From positions 34,262,556 through 34,326,555 of the forward strand of contig OY754972.1 in assembly GCA_963576475.1 (NCBI GenBank): a DNA stretch of 64,000 nt, written 5' to 3'. Below the pieces are notes generated by a model. It ran no database searches and was not told where the DNA came from. It saw only the letters and a list, made by a program, of their open reading frames with translations. Shown here in pieces: positions 22,760-32,849 of the stretch (position 1 is its first letter; each line of letters starts with the position of its first letter). Source of the DNA: Molanna angustata (Eukaryota > Arthropoda > Insecta > Trichoptera > Molannidae). A program made the position numbers and the translations under genes.

Positions 22760-23743
22760 AACTTAACCCTCATCATCATCATCATCAGCCATTATTCGTC
22801 CAGTGTTGGACATAGGCCTCCCCTTTCAGCCTCCATGCTTCCCTATCCCTCGCCACCCTGTGCCATTGACCTCCTGCCACTCGTTGGATGTCGTCAGACC
22901 ATCTTGTTTGCGGTCTGCCCGGGTTTCTGCGTCCAGTTCTCGGTCGCCACTCCAGGGTGCGTTTGGTCCATCGATCATCTGCTGTCCTTACTACATGGCC
23001 AGCCCAATTCCATTGTAAGGAAGCTACCTTGTATGCAACATCGGTAACTTTTGTCCTTTCTCTGATCCATTCGTTACGTTTTCGATCACGAAGACTAATG
23101 TTTAGCATCCTCCTCTCCATTGCTCGTTGCGTTACTCGGAGTTTCTGTACTGTACGTTTTGTAAAAATAACAGTTTCAAAACCATATGTCAGTACTGGGA
23201 GGATGCACATATCAAATACTTTTTTCTTCAAGTGGTTTGCAAATCGTTTGGATCTGAGAATATACGACAGTTTACCGAATGCAGCCCATGCAAGGCCCCG
23301 CCTGCGTTCGATCTCTGCTTCCTGATTGTCTCCACCTAGCTTTACCTTATGTCCGAGGTAAATGTATGAATCTACTCTTTCAATATTCCTTCCCCCTATC
23401 ATCACTGGTCGAGGTTGTTCTGCAGTGCACATAATATTTGTTTTAGAGTAATTCATTTTTAGGCCCACATGACGCGAAAGATTATTGACATCGTTGAGCA
23501 TCAATTCAAGTTCTTCTTCATTGTTTGCAAAGAGAACGATATCATCTGCAAATCTCAAGTTGGTCAAGGATTCGCCGTCTATATTTATTCCTCGGTTCTC
23601 CCATTTAAGCTTCTTAAAGATATCTTCAAGTGCAGCAGTGAATAGTTTAGGGGAAATTGTGTCTCCTTGTCTGACTCCCCTTTTAATGGCTATCTTTCGG
23701 GTTGGTTCATGCAGATTTATTGTAGAGGTCTTAACTTAACCCT
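22760..23743 (-). mobile_element. 5'-truncated RTE-type LINE insertion with 11-bp target duplication
   Basis: AACTTAACCCT flanks the element exactly at 22760-22770 and 23733-23743. The insertion is 22771-23732, on the minus strand. Its 3' tail is the trinucleotide run (CAT)n at 22771-22786 (ATG repeats on the coding strand), as usual for RTE-like elements, and its 5' truncation point coincides with the first base after the duplication. It carries one uninterrupted frame (next entry). Confidence 0.95.
22785..23732 (-). CDS. RTE-type reverse transcriptase, C-terminal 315 residues
   Basis: Open from the truncation point to a stop at 22785. Visible in order: GVRQGDTISPKLFTAALED (motif B), NLRFADDIVLF (motif C, catalytic DD), SYIYLGHKV (the following palm-thumb segment), ILPVLTYGFETV, ERRMLNISLRDRKRN, then the C-terminal domain LQWNWAGHVVR, GRRNPGRPQTRWSDDI and EAYVQHWTNNG. 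The missing N-terminus would hold the endonuclease and RT motif A. In intact relatives the protein copies its own RNA at a nicked target. No stop or frameshift in 315 codons points to recent insertion. It cannot be functional alone. Confidence 0.93.
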   Translation of the reverse strand, partial: KTSTINLHEPTRKIAIKRGVRQGDTISPKLFTAALEDIFKKLKWENRGINIDGESLTNLRFADDIVLFANNEEELELMLNDVNNLSRHVGLKMNYSKTNIMCTAEQPRPVMIGGRNIERVDSYIYLGHKVKLGGDNQEAEIERRRGLAWAAFGKLSYILRSKRFANHLKKKVFDMCILPVLTYGFETVIFTKRTVQKLRVTQRAMERRMLNISLRDRKRNEWIRERTKVTDVAYKVASLQWNWAGHVVRTADDRWTKRTLEWRPRTGRRNPGRPQTRWSDDIQRVAGGQWHRVARDREAWRLKGEAYVQHWTNNG

Positions 23744-23924
23744 GCGCAACATTAATTTACCTTAAGAATAGCATTTTTTAAATATTTTTATCCTATTTTA
23801 TTATTGTGATATATGCGGCCAAATAAAATAAAATATCGTATTATTTTTAAAAACCATCAATCAATATGTGCGTGTGTAAAATTATTTGTTTAATGAAAAG
23901 ATAGTTGAGAATACCATTGATTTC

Positions 23925-24185
23925 TAATATTTATATCATAGAATTATAATGTACAGAAGCCGCGTGTAGTACAAATTTCGAATTCAAATGTGAGGCCAGT
24001 TTTTTTTATATGTGTGTGTGAGGCGGTAGATCGGTTGGTCTACGTATTATGTAGGTGTGCGTATCGGTAGGTGTACGTATACGGCCGGTCGAGTGAAATT
24101 CGTCTGTTTCAGCGTAGTTTTAGTTGGCATACATTCATTGGGCTGAATAGGTATCTGTATCATATATAATCTAATACATATGTAT
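23925..24185 (+). mobile_element. Family F short element, copy 1
   Basis: About 250 bp, opposite in orientation and very similar to 51718-51969. Shared landmarks: CAGAAGCCGCGTGTAGTACA, GAGGCGGTAGATCGGTTGGT, GTAGGTGTGCGTATCGGTAG, TACGTATACGGCCGG, GAAATTCGTCTGTTTCAGC. The core is far more GC-rich than its surroundings. The outer ends are TCATAGAATTATA and, inverted, TTTAGATTATATA in the other copy, an imperfect terminal inverted repeat. No coding capacity. Confidence 0.85.
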
Positions 24186-24312
24186 ATGTAAAGTCTGGGT
24201 GAGGGAGGCGAATGTCCAACCCTTTGTTTTTAATTTAAAAATAACTTTTCAACAATTATTATTTGAAAGTTAAATACTCGCTGCTTTAATTTTATTTATC
24301 ACATAGTATTAC

Positions 24313-25000
24313 TTAAGGGGGGGGGGGACTGCTGCCAACGTACCATTTTTCCAATTTGATATACCTACCATACTAATTTCTAACTAAATCTTTTTGAAAA
24401 AATAATTTATAATATATAGAAAAATATACCTTAATTTTTTGATAATGTTCCGTATAAATTCTTGTAGAAAAATAATGGCACACCCCGATTTTCAACGTTT
24501 ATCTTATATTTTTGATAAACTATAAGGCGTAGTTCAAAATATATTTTTTTTTAAATTAAAGAAGACAAAAATATCTAGAAAAATATGATGTGACGTTGCA
24601 TTAATGCATCAGGTTAAGTAAATAAACCTAAAAAACATTTATTTTCCATTCAGCGCCATTGCGAAATAAAAGTTTTTTTTGGTTTATTTACTTAACCTGA
24701 TGCATTAATGCAACGTCACATCATATTTTTCCAGATATTTTGTTCTTCTTTAATTTATAAAAAAAAATATTGCTCTGTACCTTATATTTTTTTAGAAATT
24801 TAAGATAAATTTAATGTCAAAGATGCTTATTATTTTCCTACAAGAATATATACAGAACACAATTAAAAAGTTATGGTATATTTTTTCTTTATTAATATCC
24901 AAACTATCTATGTTATTTTTTTCAAAATGATTCGTATCGTAGTAATGATGCAATTTCAAATTGAAAAAAATAGATACGTTTGCAGCAGTCGCCCTCTTAA
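24313..25000. mobile_element. Family C giant-hairpin element at a TTAA site, copy 1
   Basis: TTAA lies at 24313-24316 and 24997-25000. The 680 bp between form a near-complete palindrome: arms of roughly 310-340 bp starting GGGGGGGACTGCTGCCAACG on the left and reading ACGTTTGCAGCAGTCGCCCT on the right, meeting at GATGTGACGTTGCATTAATG...CATTAATGCAACGTCACATC and a ~60-bp spacer. A 4-bp TTAA duplication is the piggyBac hallmark, but the long arms are unusual; the transposase source is unknown. The right arm is more diverged than the centre. Confidence 0.9.
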
Positions 25001-25099
25001 TGAAATCTATTAGGTAAAATATCGGCATTCAAATAATCAAAAACAAACGAAGCTGCGGGTATATATCTAAGTTTCAATAAAATCATGGGTACTCATAAG

Positions 25100-25281
25100 T
25101 TTTTTTTTTAAATAAATAAATGAATAAGTCCTCGTTAAACAAGTACATATACATCTTCCTATATTCCCTAAATTAAGCATAAATGCTTGTGCTATATGTG
25201 AACGATATCGGTTGAGGCAGGATTGGAACTCGTGACCACCGGATTAGCCCAGCGTGCTAACCACCCTGCCATCTACCCATC
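25100..25281 (-). mobile_element. tRNA-derived SINE, family 1
   Basis: On the minus strand: GGCAGGGTGGTTAGCACGC (A box), GAGTTCCAATCC (B box with a G-to-C change), AAGCATTTATGCTTAATTTA and GGAAGATGTATATGTAC, then AAATAAATAAATTT and a poly(A) (plus-strand T-run 25100-25109). Somewhat decayed relative to the 13.67 kb copy. Confidence 0.9.
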
Positions 25282-26287
25282 TTTAGTCTTTATAGTCCTT
25301 CATTAATTATTTTTTTAGAGATATTCTATAAACTTTCTACTAGTCTGCACGTGACAGGTTCAATTTTAAATAACATTTGTATAAAATCTTTAGAATGTTA
25401 TCTGTTGAAAGTTGTTTTAATATGGTATACCTATAATTAAAGTCATCAAAATATCGATCTTCGATATGAAAAAACATCATTTTGTGAATTTCGCAATTGA
25501 AAAAGAGCGCGTCGTTTGTAGCTTTATACTGAATATATCACAGGTGCTCTTTAACATTTCTATGAAACACCTTATTTTTCTTAAAGGCGAGAAGCAGTGT
25601 TGTGTGGGGTGAAAAATTAGACGAAAGAAATTTGTAAATAAGTTGTCTGAACTGAATATTCAGTACTGCAAAAATATTTTCAATACCAATTTGTAAAATT
25701 ATTTCTTTTTGCATCGGTGCGCGATCGTAATTGAAAAATTCTATAAAAATTTCTTCAACTGACGTCTTCTCTGCATACGTATGTTATGTAGGTAAGTATA
25801 CCTACAGTATATTGGTATTTTCTATGACCCAGATTTCATCCCATCTCTCTCTGATTATCTTATCGTTTTGTTTCCTGTTTGAAAATCTTTTACATTTATC
25901 CCAAAATTCAATTTTTGATCAATATCTCCTTTGTGGAAATACACAATACCTACACGCGATTCTAACCTATCTGCATAATTTTACAATTGGGTTTCATCGG
26001 CGGGCGATTCGAAACTTTGTTACAAATTATAGAAAATTGTATATATTTCGTATTTACACCACAGTAAAAATGTACACAGTTTTCGTTCCGAGTTTTATTT
26101 GTTTTTTTGGGGCAAAAAAGACGAAAAGTCTTAAATAAAATCAAAAAGAGAAATTTAAACTTCATAAATACAATGAAACCTAACTTTATGCAGACACGAT
26201 ATAATTTGTTTTTTTTTGTACCTAGATTTTATATGTAGATTAAAAAGTGAATAGATTAAATTTAGAGTAAGCAGAGTAAAATATAAA
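25282..26287. other. Unassigned segment between the two family C elements
   Basis: Contains a 135-codon plus-strand open frame (25731-26138) with several hydrophobic stretches. It begins at a non-ATG start in the translation, has no recognisable domain and sits in AT-rich DNA, so I regard it as probably non-coding. Nothing else recognised. Confidence 0.4.
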
Positions 26288-26970
26288 TTAAGAGGGCGAC
26301 TGCTGCCAACGTACCTATTTTTTCAATTTGATATACCATCATTATTACTAAACGAATCATTTTGAAAAATACAACCTAGTAAGTTTGGATATTAATAAAG
26401 AGAAATATACCTTAACTTTTTGATTATGTTCTGTATATATTCTTGTAAGAAAATAATAAGCATACCCCGATTTTAAACATTTATCTTAAATTTAATATAT
26501 GGTATAGAGCAATATTTTTTTTTTATAAATTAAAAAAGAACAAAATACCTGGAAAAATATGATGTGACGTTGCATTAATGCATCAGGTTAAGTAAATAAA
26601 CCAAAAAAACTTTTATTACGCAATGGCGCTGAATGGAAAATAATTTTTTTTAGGTTTATTACTAAATCTGAAGCATTACTGCAACGTCACATCACATTTT
26701 TCTAGATATTTTTGTCTTCTTTAATTTATAAAAAATATATATTACTCTACATCTTATAGTTTATTAAAAATATAAGATAAACGTTGAAAATCGGGGTATG
26801 CCATTATTTTTCTACAAGAATTTATACAGAACATTATCAAAAAGTTAATATATATTTTTGTTTATTAATACCCAAACTATCTAAATTATTTTTTTCAAAA
26901 CGATTTGATAAGAAATAATGATGGTATATCAAATTGAAAATTAGGTACGTTGGCAGCAACCCCCCCTTAA
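26288..26970. mobile_element. Family C giant-hairpin element at a TTAA site, copy 2
   Basis: TTAA at 26288-26291 and 26967-26970 flank 675 bp starting GAGGGCGACTGCTGCCAACG and ending CGTTGGCAGCAACCCCCCC. The arms meet at GACGTTGCATTAATGCATCA and its inverse. The central spacer, TTACGCAATGGCGCTGAATG, is the reverse complement of the spacer in copy 1, so the two elements lie head to head. The right inner arm is slightly decayed (GAAGCATTACTGCAACGTCA). Confidence 0.92.
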
Positions 26971-27036
26971 ATAGCATTTCTTTTTATTTTTCTCGTAAAA
27001 CACACATAAATGAAAATTGATAATTAACACTAATAA

Positions 27037-27934
27037 TCCAACTGTCGATTCGTTCATGAGAATTCAATTCTCTGAATTAACATTATTAAGCCAAGATGCG
27101 TGTACGAAGGAACATTTTGTATGGCGTAGTGGACTTTTTGCATGCTAATAACACCAACTAGAGGCCTCGCAGCATATATGTTCCCATACATGGATTTACT
27201 CAGAATTCGGTGTAGAACATTTAATATGAGTTTTGTGTGTCTATGTGTCTGTGTGTCCCCCCCCCCTTATAACTTTTGAACCGCTCAATTCACAGAGCAC
27301 AAAATTTCAGAATATATAAACAGTTATAGGCCTACAAAACATTTATACTCAGAATTGTGAATTTTTGCTTCAGTCAGGGGTTATCAATTGGTATAAACAT
27401 AGACAAATACAAAATCTCAAATCGGTTTTTTCAAAAAAATTCCAGGGTTTCTCAAACATTTTTTACTAAGAAAAATATTTTTTTATGATAAATTTATGAG
27501 TTTAACTGCCTATATTTCCAAATTTTTAAAAAATATCGAAAAAAGCTGAAACACCCCAACTAGATAATTTAATTTTCTATAAAAAAATATTAATATTGTA
27601 GAAGTACATCTCAATTTTCATTTAACAATTTTTATAAAAATTGAAATTAGTGACTTCATACAATTTGTATGGCAGTCGCCTATACACAATATGTAAGAAG
27701 ACTTAATAGTTTGATACTTAATCTCCCAACATACATACAGAATCATCATGCTGTTTTCATTTGCCGGGTAGGAAAAGAGGACAGACCTCCATACTGTCCT
27801 ATCTTGACATACATACCAACATGTGTTAAAATTTTCAATAATTTGGATTTATGGGTTTATAGTTTGATTCTTATTCTTCAACTATACATACTATCGCTAT
27901 CGACAGTTGGATCTCATGTGTTACATGTAACTAG
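27037..27934 (+). mobile_element. Family A element, most complete copy (Helitron/HINE-like)
   Basis: Starts TCCAACTGTCGATTCGTTCA (27037) after an A and ends GTTACATGTAAC-CTAG-like: the palindrome GTTACATGTAAC directly overlaps CTAG (27931-27934), followed by T. An inverted copy of the 5' end, ATCGACAGTTGGA, sits about 25 bp inside the 3' end. A short GTGT/poly-C microsatellite lies at 27234-27270. TC start, CTAG-T end, terminal palindrome, subterminal inverted repeat and central microsatellite are the features of Helitron-derived HINE/DINE-1-type non-autonomous elements. No protein is encoded; transposition would depend on an unlinked Rep/helicase. Confidence 0.7.
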
Positions 27935-29930
27935 TTAGGTAATATGCGAGTCATGTCAAAATATTTTACTATAAAAGTTTGAAATATGTATGGAAAAGTA
28001 GTACAAATTAATCTAAATGTTCCTCATCTGATAGATTGAAGATGTGAGAAAAATAAGAAAATTTACATAAAGGTATTTTTTTAAAACCTACTAGACTTTT
28101 TGATGAATATTGTAACAAGTGTCTATAGAATATAGGAATAAAATCATATTTCTGTATAAAATAATTAGAACGCACATTTGATTCATTGGTCTTTTATTTA
28201 AAGATTTCAGCTAAACACTTCTTTAGATCAAATATTCCTTTTGATTCTTTCAGAATTTCTGACCAAACTTATTGTGTTGATAAGGAAAATTTAAGCAATG
28301 ACCACAACTCATATGTTGTGATTAAAACAAATATATATGCGGCTGATATAAAAGATTTTTCGTTAAAAGGATATTGAATTTCTTGTCTTTGTTTTTCGAC
28401 TGTGCTAGACCTTATATTTTTTTATCTCTTCTACGTTATTTATTGCCCAATAGTTGATATGAAGATAGTCGCTTGAGATTGGAATGTATCGTAGAATATT
28501 CTGGTTACAAAACAGAAAGAATTGAAGAATTTACTGGTTGATCTAAAATAAAAGGAAAGTTGTGGAGAAAAATAGTCATTGTAAGTCTAAAAACATACAG
28601 CTTAGAAGAAATTACTGTTAACAGTATTAAATTACTTAGGTATGGGTATATACAATAAATTAATTTTCAATAAGTTAATTTTCCTTCATTTATGTAACTC
28701 TTACTTGTGAAACTTACGGGTGTGATTAAATATATTCTCATGTATTCTTTTAATGTTGTGTGCATCCAAAATTGGACGTCCAGCACTCACAATAATAGCC
28801 AATATTATTTTCTTTTATGAAAATTGTAAGCTGGATGTCTGTCGATGTATCTTTTATTATAAATAAATAAATAAAACAAACCTAAATATAATAAATTGAT
28901 ATGAATGGATAAAATAAGAGATTTGATTTGTAAATACGAGTATCTGAGTATCTGCTTTCAAATTCAAAGTCCTTTGTTATCATATTTGAATATTTATATG
29001 AAATATAAATATTTGTAGGTACATATTTGTTTCCAGAAAAGAGGCTTTATAATTTCGTTCTAAAAATTGTAGGTACATAATATTATTAAGAATTATTTAA
29101 ATTTAATGACTAAATTGGCTGTAAATAATTGTTGCTATCATATTTATAAGAAAAATAGCACAAGAACTTATATTTATTTTTGATACGTTTATCCAAGATC
29201 GGATAAGACATGAAGACTAAGAAGCAACGAGGAAATTCAATGAGGTGTCCCGTAAGAGTTTGGAAATCGAAAATACAAGAAGGAATAAAACATCTCACAT
29301 AGTTCAGTAACCACCCATTCTGAATGTTTCCTCTATATGTGAAACGAAACTGATGCATGTGCAGCAATGCACACCTCTACACATGTTACCCCACATTGTG
29401 GGATATGCCGTGATGGTGTGAATTAATAAATCATTTTATTTCATTAACTGGTTTTTCTTATTTTCCATCCAACAATTTTGAAAGGTGGTTTAATTAATGT
29501 TTGAAAACTTACTTTATTTGTGTCTTTGAATTTTGAATTACTATTCGGTTAAATGTAACCGTATATAGGTACTTATTAGATTTCTTGGAAAGGTTACCTA
29601 CTAAATGTGCAACTAGATAATCATGACTAAAATAGTTGAGAATGGTATTAAAAAATGTATGTACATGTGTACAAAGGCAGGTATATTGCCATAAGGCAAT
29701 TTATTCCAACCAACCCAAGCAACGTGAAGTCTTTTAGTTAAATTGGTACAATAATACTAATTTAGTGAGAAATAAATTGATAAAAAATAACATGAAAGAG
29801 TAAGAAATATAAAAAAATTACAGAGAAAAAAAAATGAAAAGAGAGTTTAAAAAAAAAGAATAATAAAAATAACACTGATCATAGCAAGGAGGAAAAGGAG
29901 GTTACGGAAGGATATAGAAGGAATTTAGGA
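27935..29930. other. No recognisable gene over 2 kb; possible LINE 3' end at 28.7-28.88 kb
   Basis: Short open frames (28186-28377 plus, 29110-29367 minus) lack motifs. AAATAAATAAATAAAA at about 28861-28876 resembles the 3' tails of several LINEs in this window, and the sequence before it could be a 3' untranslated region. Confidence 0.35.
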
Positions 29931-29935
29931 ACTAT

Positions 29936-30308
29936 TTGACAAATAAAGTTTTTTTAGTTTACCTTTAAATATTTGAATGGATTGAGATGACGTTAATTCA
30001 TCACTTAGGCCATTCCATAGTCTAGCTGATTGTAGTTGAAAAGAGGAGCTGAAAACTTCTGTATTGTGAATGGGGATAGCTAGTGTAGTACGTTCAGCAG
30101 ATCGAAGGGATAGGCCGTGACTTGACAAGAAAGAGACGTTATTTTTTAAATATTGTGGTGAATAGGGATCATAAATAATCTTATAAAGTAATGACAGAAT
30201 GTGAATGTTACGACGATCTCGTATCTTTGGCCAACGAAGTATATTTCTACAAGCCGAAACATGATCATATTTTTTGAGATTGTAAATGAACCGTATACAG
30301 ACATTCTA
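29936..30308 (-). pseudogene. LINE C-terminal region, open frame
   Basis: From 30305 the minus strand reads NVCIRFIYNLKKYDHVSA, then RDRRNIHILSLLYKIIYDP, PQYLKNNVSFLSSHGLSLRS, FSSSFQLQSARLWNGLSDEL and SIQIFKGKLKKL, ending at a stop near 29936. The NACVRFI...DHVS and QSARLWN.L signatures are typical of the thumb and C-terminus of CR1/Jockey-type elements. About 122 codons are open, bounded upstream by a TAG. It abuts a 25-bp tandem repeat at its 5' border. Confidence 0.8.
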
Positions 30309-30376
30309 ATAAACGTATACGAAGTAGTTATTAATAAACGTATACTAAGTAGTTATTAATAAACGTATACTAAGAT
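30309..30376. repeat. 25-bp tandem repeat, ~2.7 copies
   Basis: AATAAACGTATACGAAGTAG-TTATT at 30309, 30334 and a partial third unit at 30359, with one G/T difference. The third unit doubles as the end of family E copy 2. Confidence 0.9.
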
Positions 30377-30806
30377 GTGACTAACTAGTTCACCGAATTG
30401 TTTACGAACACCCTCATTTTTTATAAGGCCGCATTGGCTTCACAGATGTAAAAAAAAAGATAAAATGCATGTAATCTTTGGATAACTGACGCCGAAAAAT
30501 GAAACAAACACCGCATTGTGCCGTGTTGATTCAATTTAAACACGATTGCGATCAATAATAATAAGGAAAAATCTGATAAGCATATTCTTTTTTTGTCAAT
30601 CTCAAATATGCATCGTATCATATATGTGAAATATCCGCCATTTTGAAATATTTGGTATGACGCGGTAACAACCTCTCGACCTGTCCTAACTTGACGTCTA
30701 TGAAATAAAGGTGTAATAAAAATAGTCACGGTTTACAAGTAAACTTTTTCGTTAATCACGCTCTATTACCAGGTACTATAGATACATAGTTTACGTTTAT
30801 AAGTAA
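30359..30806 (-). mobile_element. Family E dispersed repeat, copy 2
   Basis: Inverse of 10105-10560. Ends read ATAAACGTATAC (left) and GTTTACGTTTAT (right, about 30790-30801). TTTCAAAATGGCGGAT, the GACGTCAAGTTAGGACAGG block and the AACACGGCACAATGCGGTGT block are all shared. A 102-codon open frame on the minus strand (30421-30729) is interrupted in copy 1 and has no recognisable domain, so I do not call it a gene. Confidence 0.65.
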
Positions 30807-31621
30807 GACGGATAGTAACCGGATAGCAACGGGCGCCCAGTTTTTACTGTATACCTAATTATATTGTATCCGGTCCTTAACAATAAAACGGAAGCGATAA
30901 AACATGTTCTTGCGTTTATTATAATTAACTACCGTCCAAAGTAAATAGGAAAGTTCTGGAAATTAAGTATTAATATGTACACAGAGACAAAACAACAGTT
31001 ACAGTTTCAAATAAACACAAGTACTAATTATAATTAATTAGTTATAAATTAATTCAAAAAGGGCACAAATATTATTTGTAAAATTAAAAAAATCCGTTCT
31101 TTTTTCGACAAATTACATATTATAAAATAATGTCAGATTTTGAAATGAATCATTGATTATTCGGAATCACTTTTTATTACGAACGAATCTGAAAAACCGA
31201 CATGAAATATTGTAATATTGGTTGGTATAATACCATGTTATATAAGGATGAATTTAGTTTTCAGTGTGATAATTAGTAATTATTTGTTACTTTTAAATTA
31301 TATGAAGATAGTATAATATTGAAAACTAGGAGAGATATTTAGGAATAGATTTTGTAAAGTATATTGTATGTGGTTATTTGTATGTTGGGTAGCCTCTCGC
31401 ATTTTGTTGTGAGCGGAAGTTGAGTAGGCATATAGCCTTTTTGCGATAGCTCATCGAACGTTGATTCGCATTAGTGAAGTGTGGAGAGTGGGTACTATTG
31501 TGCAGCATCCGTATTTAGGGATGAATAACTTGATGAGTTAGTTTCAAACGCCAATTTGTAATGAGCGACATATAATGCAGTACATTTTAAAAATAATGTA
31601 TCACTTTCCGTTCAAAGGTTC
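30807..31621. other. No recognisable feature
   Basis: AT-rich spacer. The sequence 31380-31560 is less AT-rich but matches nothing I can identify. Confidence 0.4.
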
Positions 31622-31697
31622 AACAAGTATAATCCAATTATAATTTAAAATAAATTAGTAAACTTTGTTTGATTTTCACTAGTTATATTTTTTAATG

Positions 31698-31737
31698 CAC
31701 AACATGTTTCGATAACCTCCGTTATCTTCCTCAGGTG
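31698..31737 (-). ncRNA. Hammerhead-ribozyme-like core, left arm of Penelope-like element
   Basis: Minus strand, in order: CAC (31737-31735), CUGAGGA (31734-31728), unpaired A, stem II GAUAAC-GGAG-GUUAUC (31726-31711), GAAA (31710-31707), palindromic CAUG (31706-31703), UU, then GUG (31700-31698) pairing with CAC as a 3-bp stem I. The invariant core is present. Stem I is short and there is one extra A before stem II, as in the 3.0-kb motif. Confidence 0.65.
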
Positions 31738-31854
31738 AGAGGTGAGTTAATACTAACTGAAAAACTAATTTTGCGTGGTATGTGGCAGTGTCAAGGGTGT
31801 AGTAGAAAGCGGGGGCAAGGGAGGGGGTGAGCGTTGACCTAACGGGAACATGGA

Positions 31855-32160
31855 CAGTAGTGGTGAAGTGTAACATAGTGAAACATAGTGGAATATACGA
31901 ACTACAATGTGGAGACTGTGACAGCATTTACATAGGAAGAACGGGACGGACAATTGAAACCAGACTTAAAGAACATAAACGCTGTTTAAATGGACTCGGT
32001 TTTTCAGAATATGCAAACCACCTAATACAAGAAAATCATACATTTGACAATACAAACACCCAATTATTACATAAACACACATACGGACTGAAACAAAACA
32101 ATCTAGAGACATTAGAAATACACAAAGCAATTAATAATCACAAGAAAATAATAAATAATC
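31855..32160 (+). CDS. GIY-YIG endonuclease domain of a Penelope-like element
   Basis: The frame passes through GIYELQCGDCDSIYIGRTGR (GIY at 31890-31898, YIG at 31929-31937), then TIETRLKEHKR and GFSEYANHLIQENHTFDN, and NNLETLEIHKAINNHKK. The CDC between GIY and YIG and the R...EH helix are typical of the Penelope-type endonuclease, which nicks target DNA for reverse transcription. The domain is about 95 residues and intact in outline. In full-length elements it follows the RT; here the RT is missing, and the flanking frame on either side is simply the inverted arms. Not functional alone. Confidence 0.9.
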
Positions 32161-32306
32161 AGACGCAATCCTACACTTCACCACTACTGTCCATGTTCCC
32201 GTTAGGTCAACGCTCACCCCCTCCCTTGCCCCCACCTTCTACTACACCCTTGACACTGCCACATACCACGCAAAATTAGTTTTTCAGTTAGTATTAACTC
32301 ACCTCT

Positions 32307-32346
32307 CACCTGAGGAAGATAACGGAGGTTATCGAAACATGTTGTG
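32307..32346 (+). ncRNA. Hammerhead-ribozyme-like core, right arm of Penelope-like element
   Basis: CAC (32307-32309), CUGAGGA (32310-32316), extra A, stem II GAUAAC (32318-32323), loop GGAG, GUUAUC (32328-32333), GAAA (32334-32337), CAUG (32338-32341), UU, GUG (32344-32346). It is identical in core to the left-arm copy, so the two would be transcribed from opposite strands. Confidence 0.65.
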
Positions 32347-32455
32347 TATTAAATATATAACTAGTGAAAATCAAACAAAGTTTACTAATTTATTTTAAAT
32401 TATAATTAAAATGAATTTTCACAAAGTGAACGCCTCTACCTTAGAACAAGTATAA

Positions 32456-32849
32456 TCCAACTGTCGATTCGTTCAAGAGAATGAAATTCTATTAAAGGAA
32501 GAGGCAGTATAAATTCAAGATACGCGAGATTGTATGCAGGGGTCTATATTTTTCACGGTGTTTCCAACTTTGAAGACAAAAAACACCATCTTAGAGGTTT
32601 CGCAGCATATATGTTCCATATACGGATTTACTCTGAATTCGGAGTAGAACGTTTCGTGTGTCTGTGTGTGTGTGTCCCTATTAACTTTTGATCTGCTTAA
32701 TTTACATAGCCTGAAATTTCAGAATATATAAACAGTAATAGGCCTACAAAAATTTTACCCTCAGAATTTGGAATTTTTGTTTCAGTCAGGGGTTGTCAAC
32801 TTTTGAATTTTTAGTTTATTTTTCCATATATCTCAGAAACCATAAAAGC
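32456..32849 (+). mobile_element. Family A, 5' half
   Basis: Starts TCCAACTGTCGATTCGTTCA after ATAA and follows family A through the GTGTGTGTGTCCC microsatellite (32655-32678) to CTCAGAAACCATAAAAGC, where an RTE-type tail is inserted. The continuation expected from other copies is not found on the far side, so the 3' half has been lost. Confidence 0.8.

Larger units (their letters stand above)
31622..32460 (+). mobile_element. Short Penelope-like element with inverted arms and 16-bp target duplication
   Basis: The direct repeat AACAAGTATAATCCAA occurs at 31622-31637 and 32445-32460, bracketing 807 bp. Inside are inverted arms of about 235 bp (31636-31872 against 32172-32407, only a few mismatches), a 300-bp centre encoding a GIY-YIG endonuclease, and a 37-bp extension beyond the right arm. 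Each arm carries a hammerhead-like core. Inverted terminal repeats, a one-sided extension, variable-length target duplication and ribozymes fit Penelope-like retroelements. The reverse transcriptase domain is absent. The right duplication includes the first bases of the family A copy at 32.46 kb, so this element entered after family A. Confidence 0.9.

Noticed and set aside
22803..23339. Four plus-strand open frames of 70-145 codons
   Set aside because: They are antisense to the intact RTE-type reverse transcriptase frame.
30421..30729. 102-codon minus-strand gene within family E
   Set aside because: The homologous region of copy 1 (10.1-10.5 kb) does not keep the frame open, so it is probably chance.
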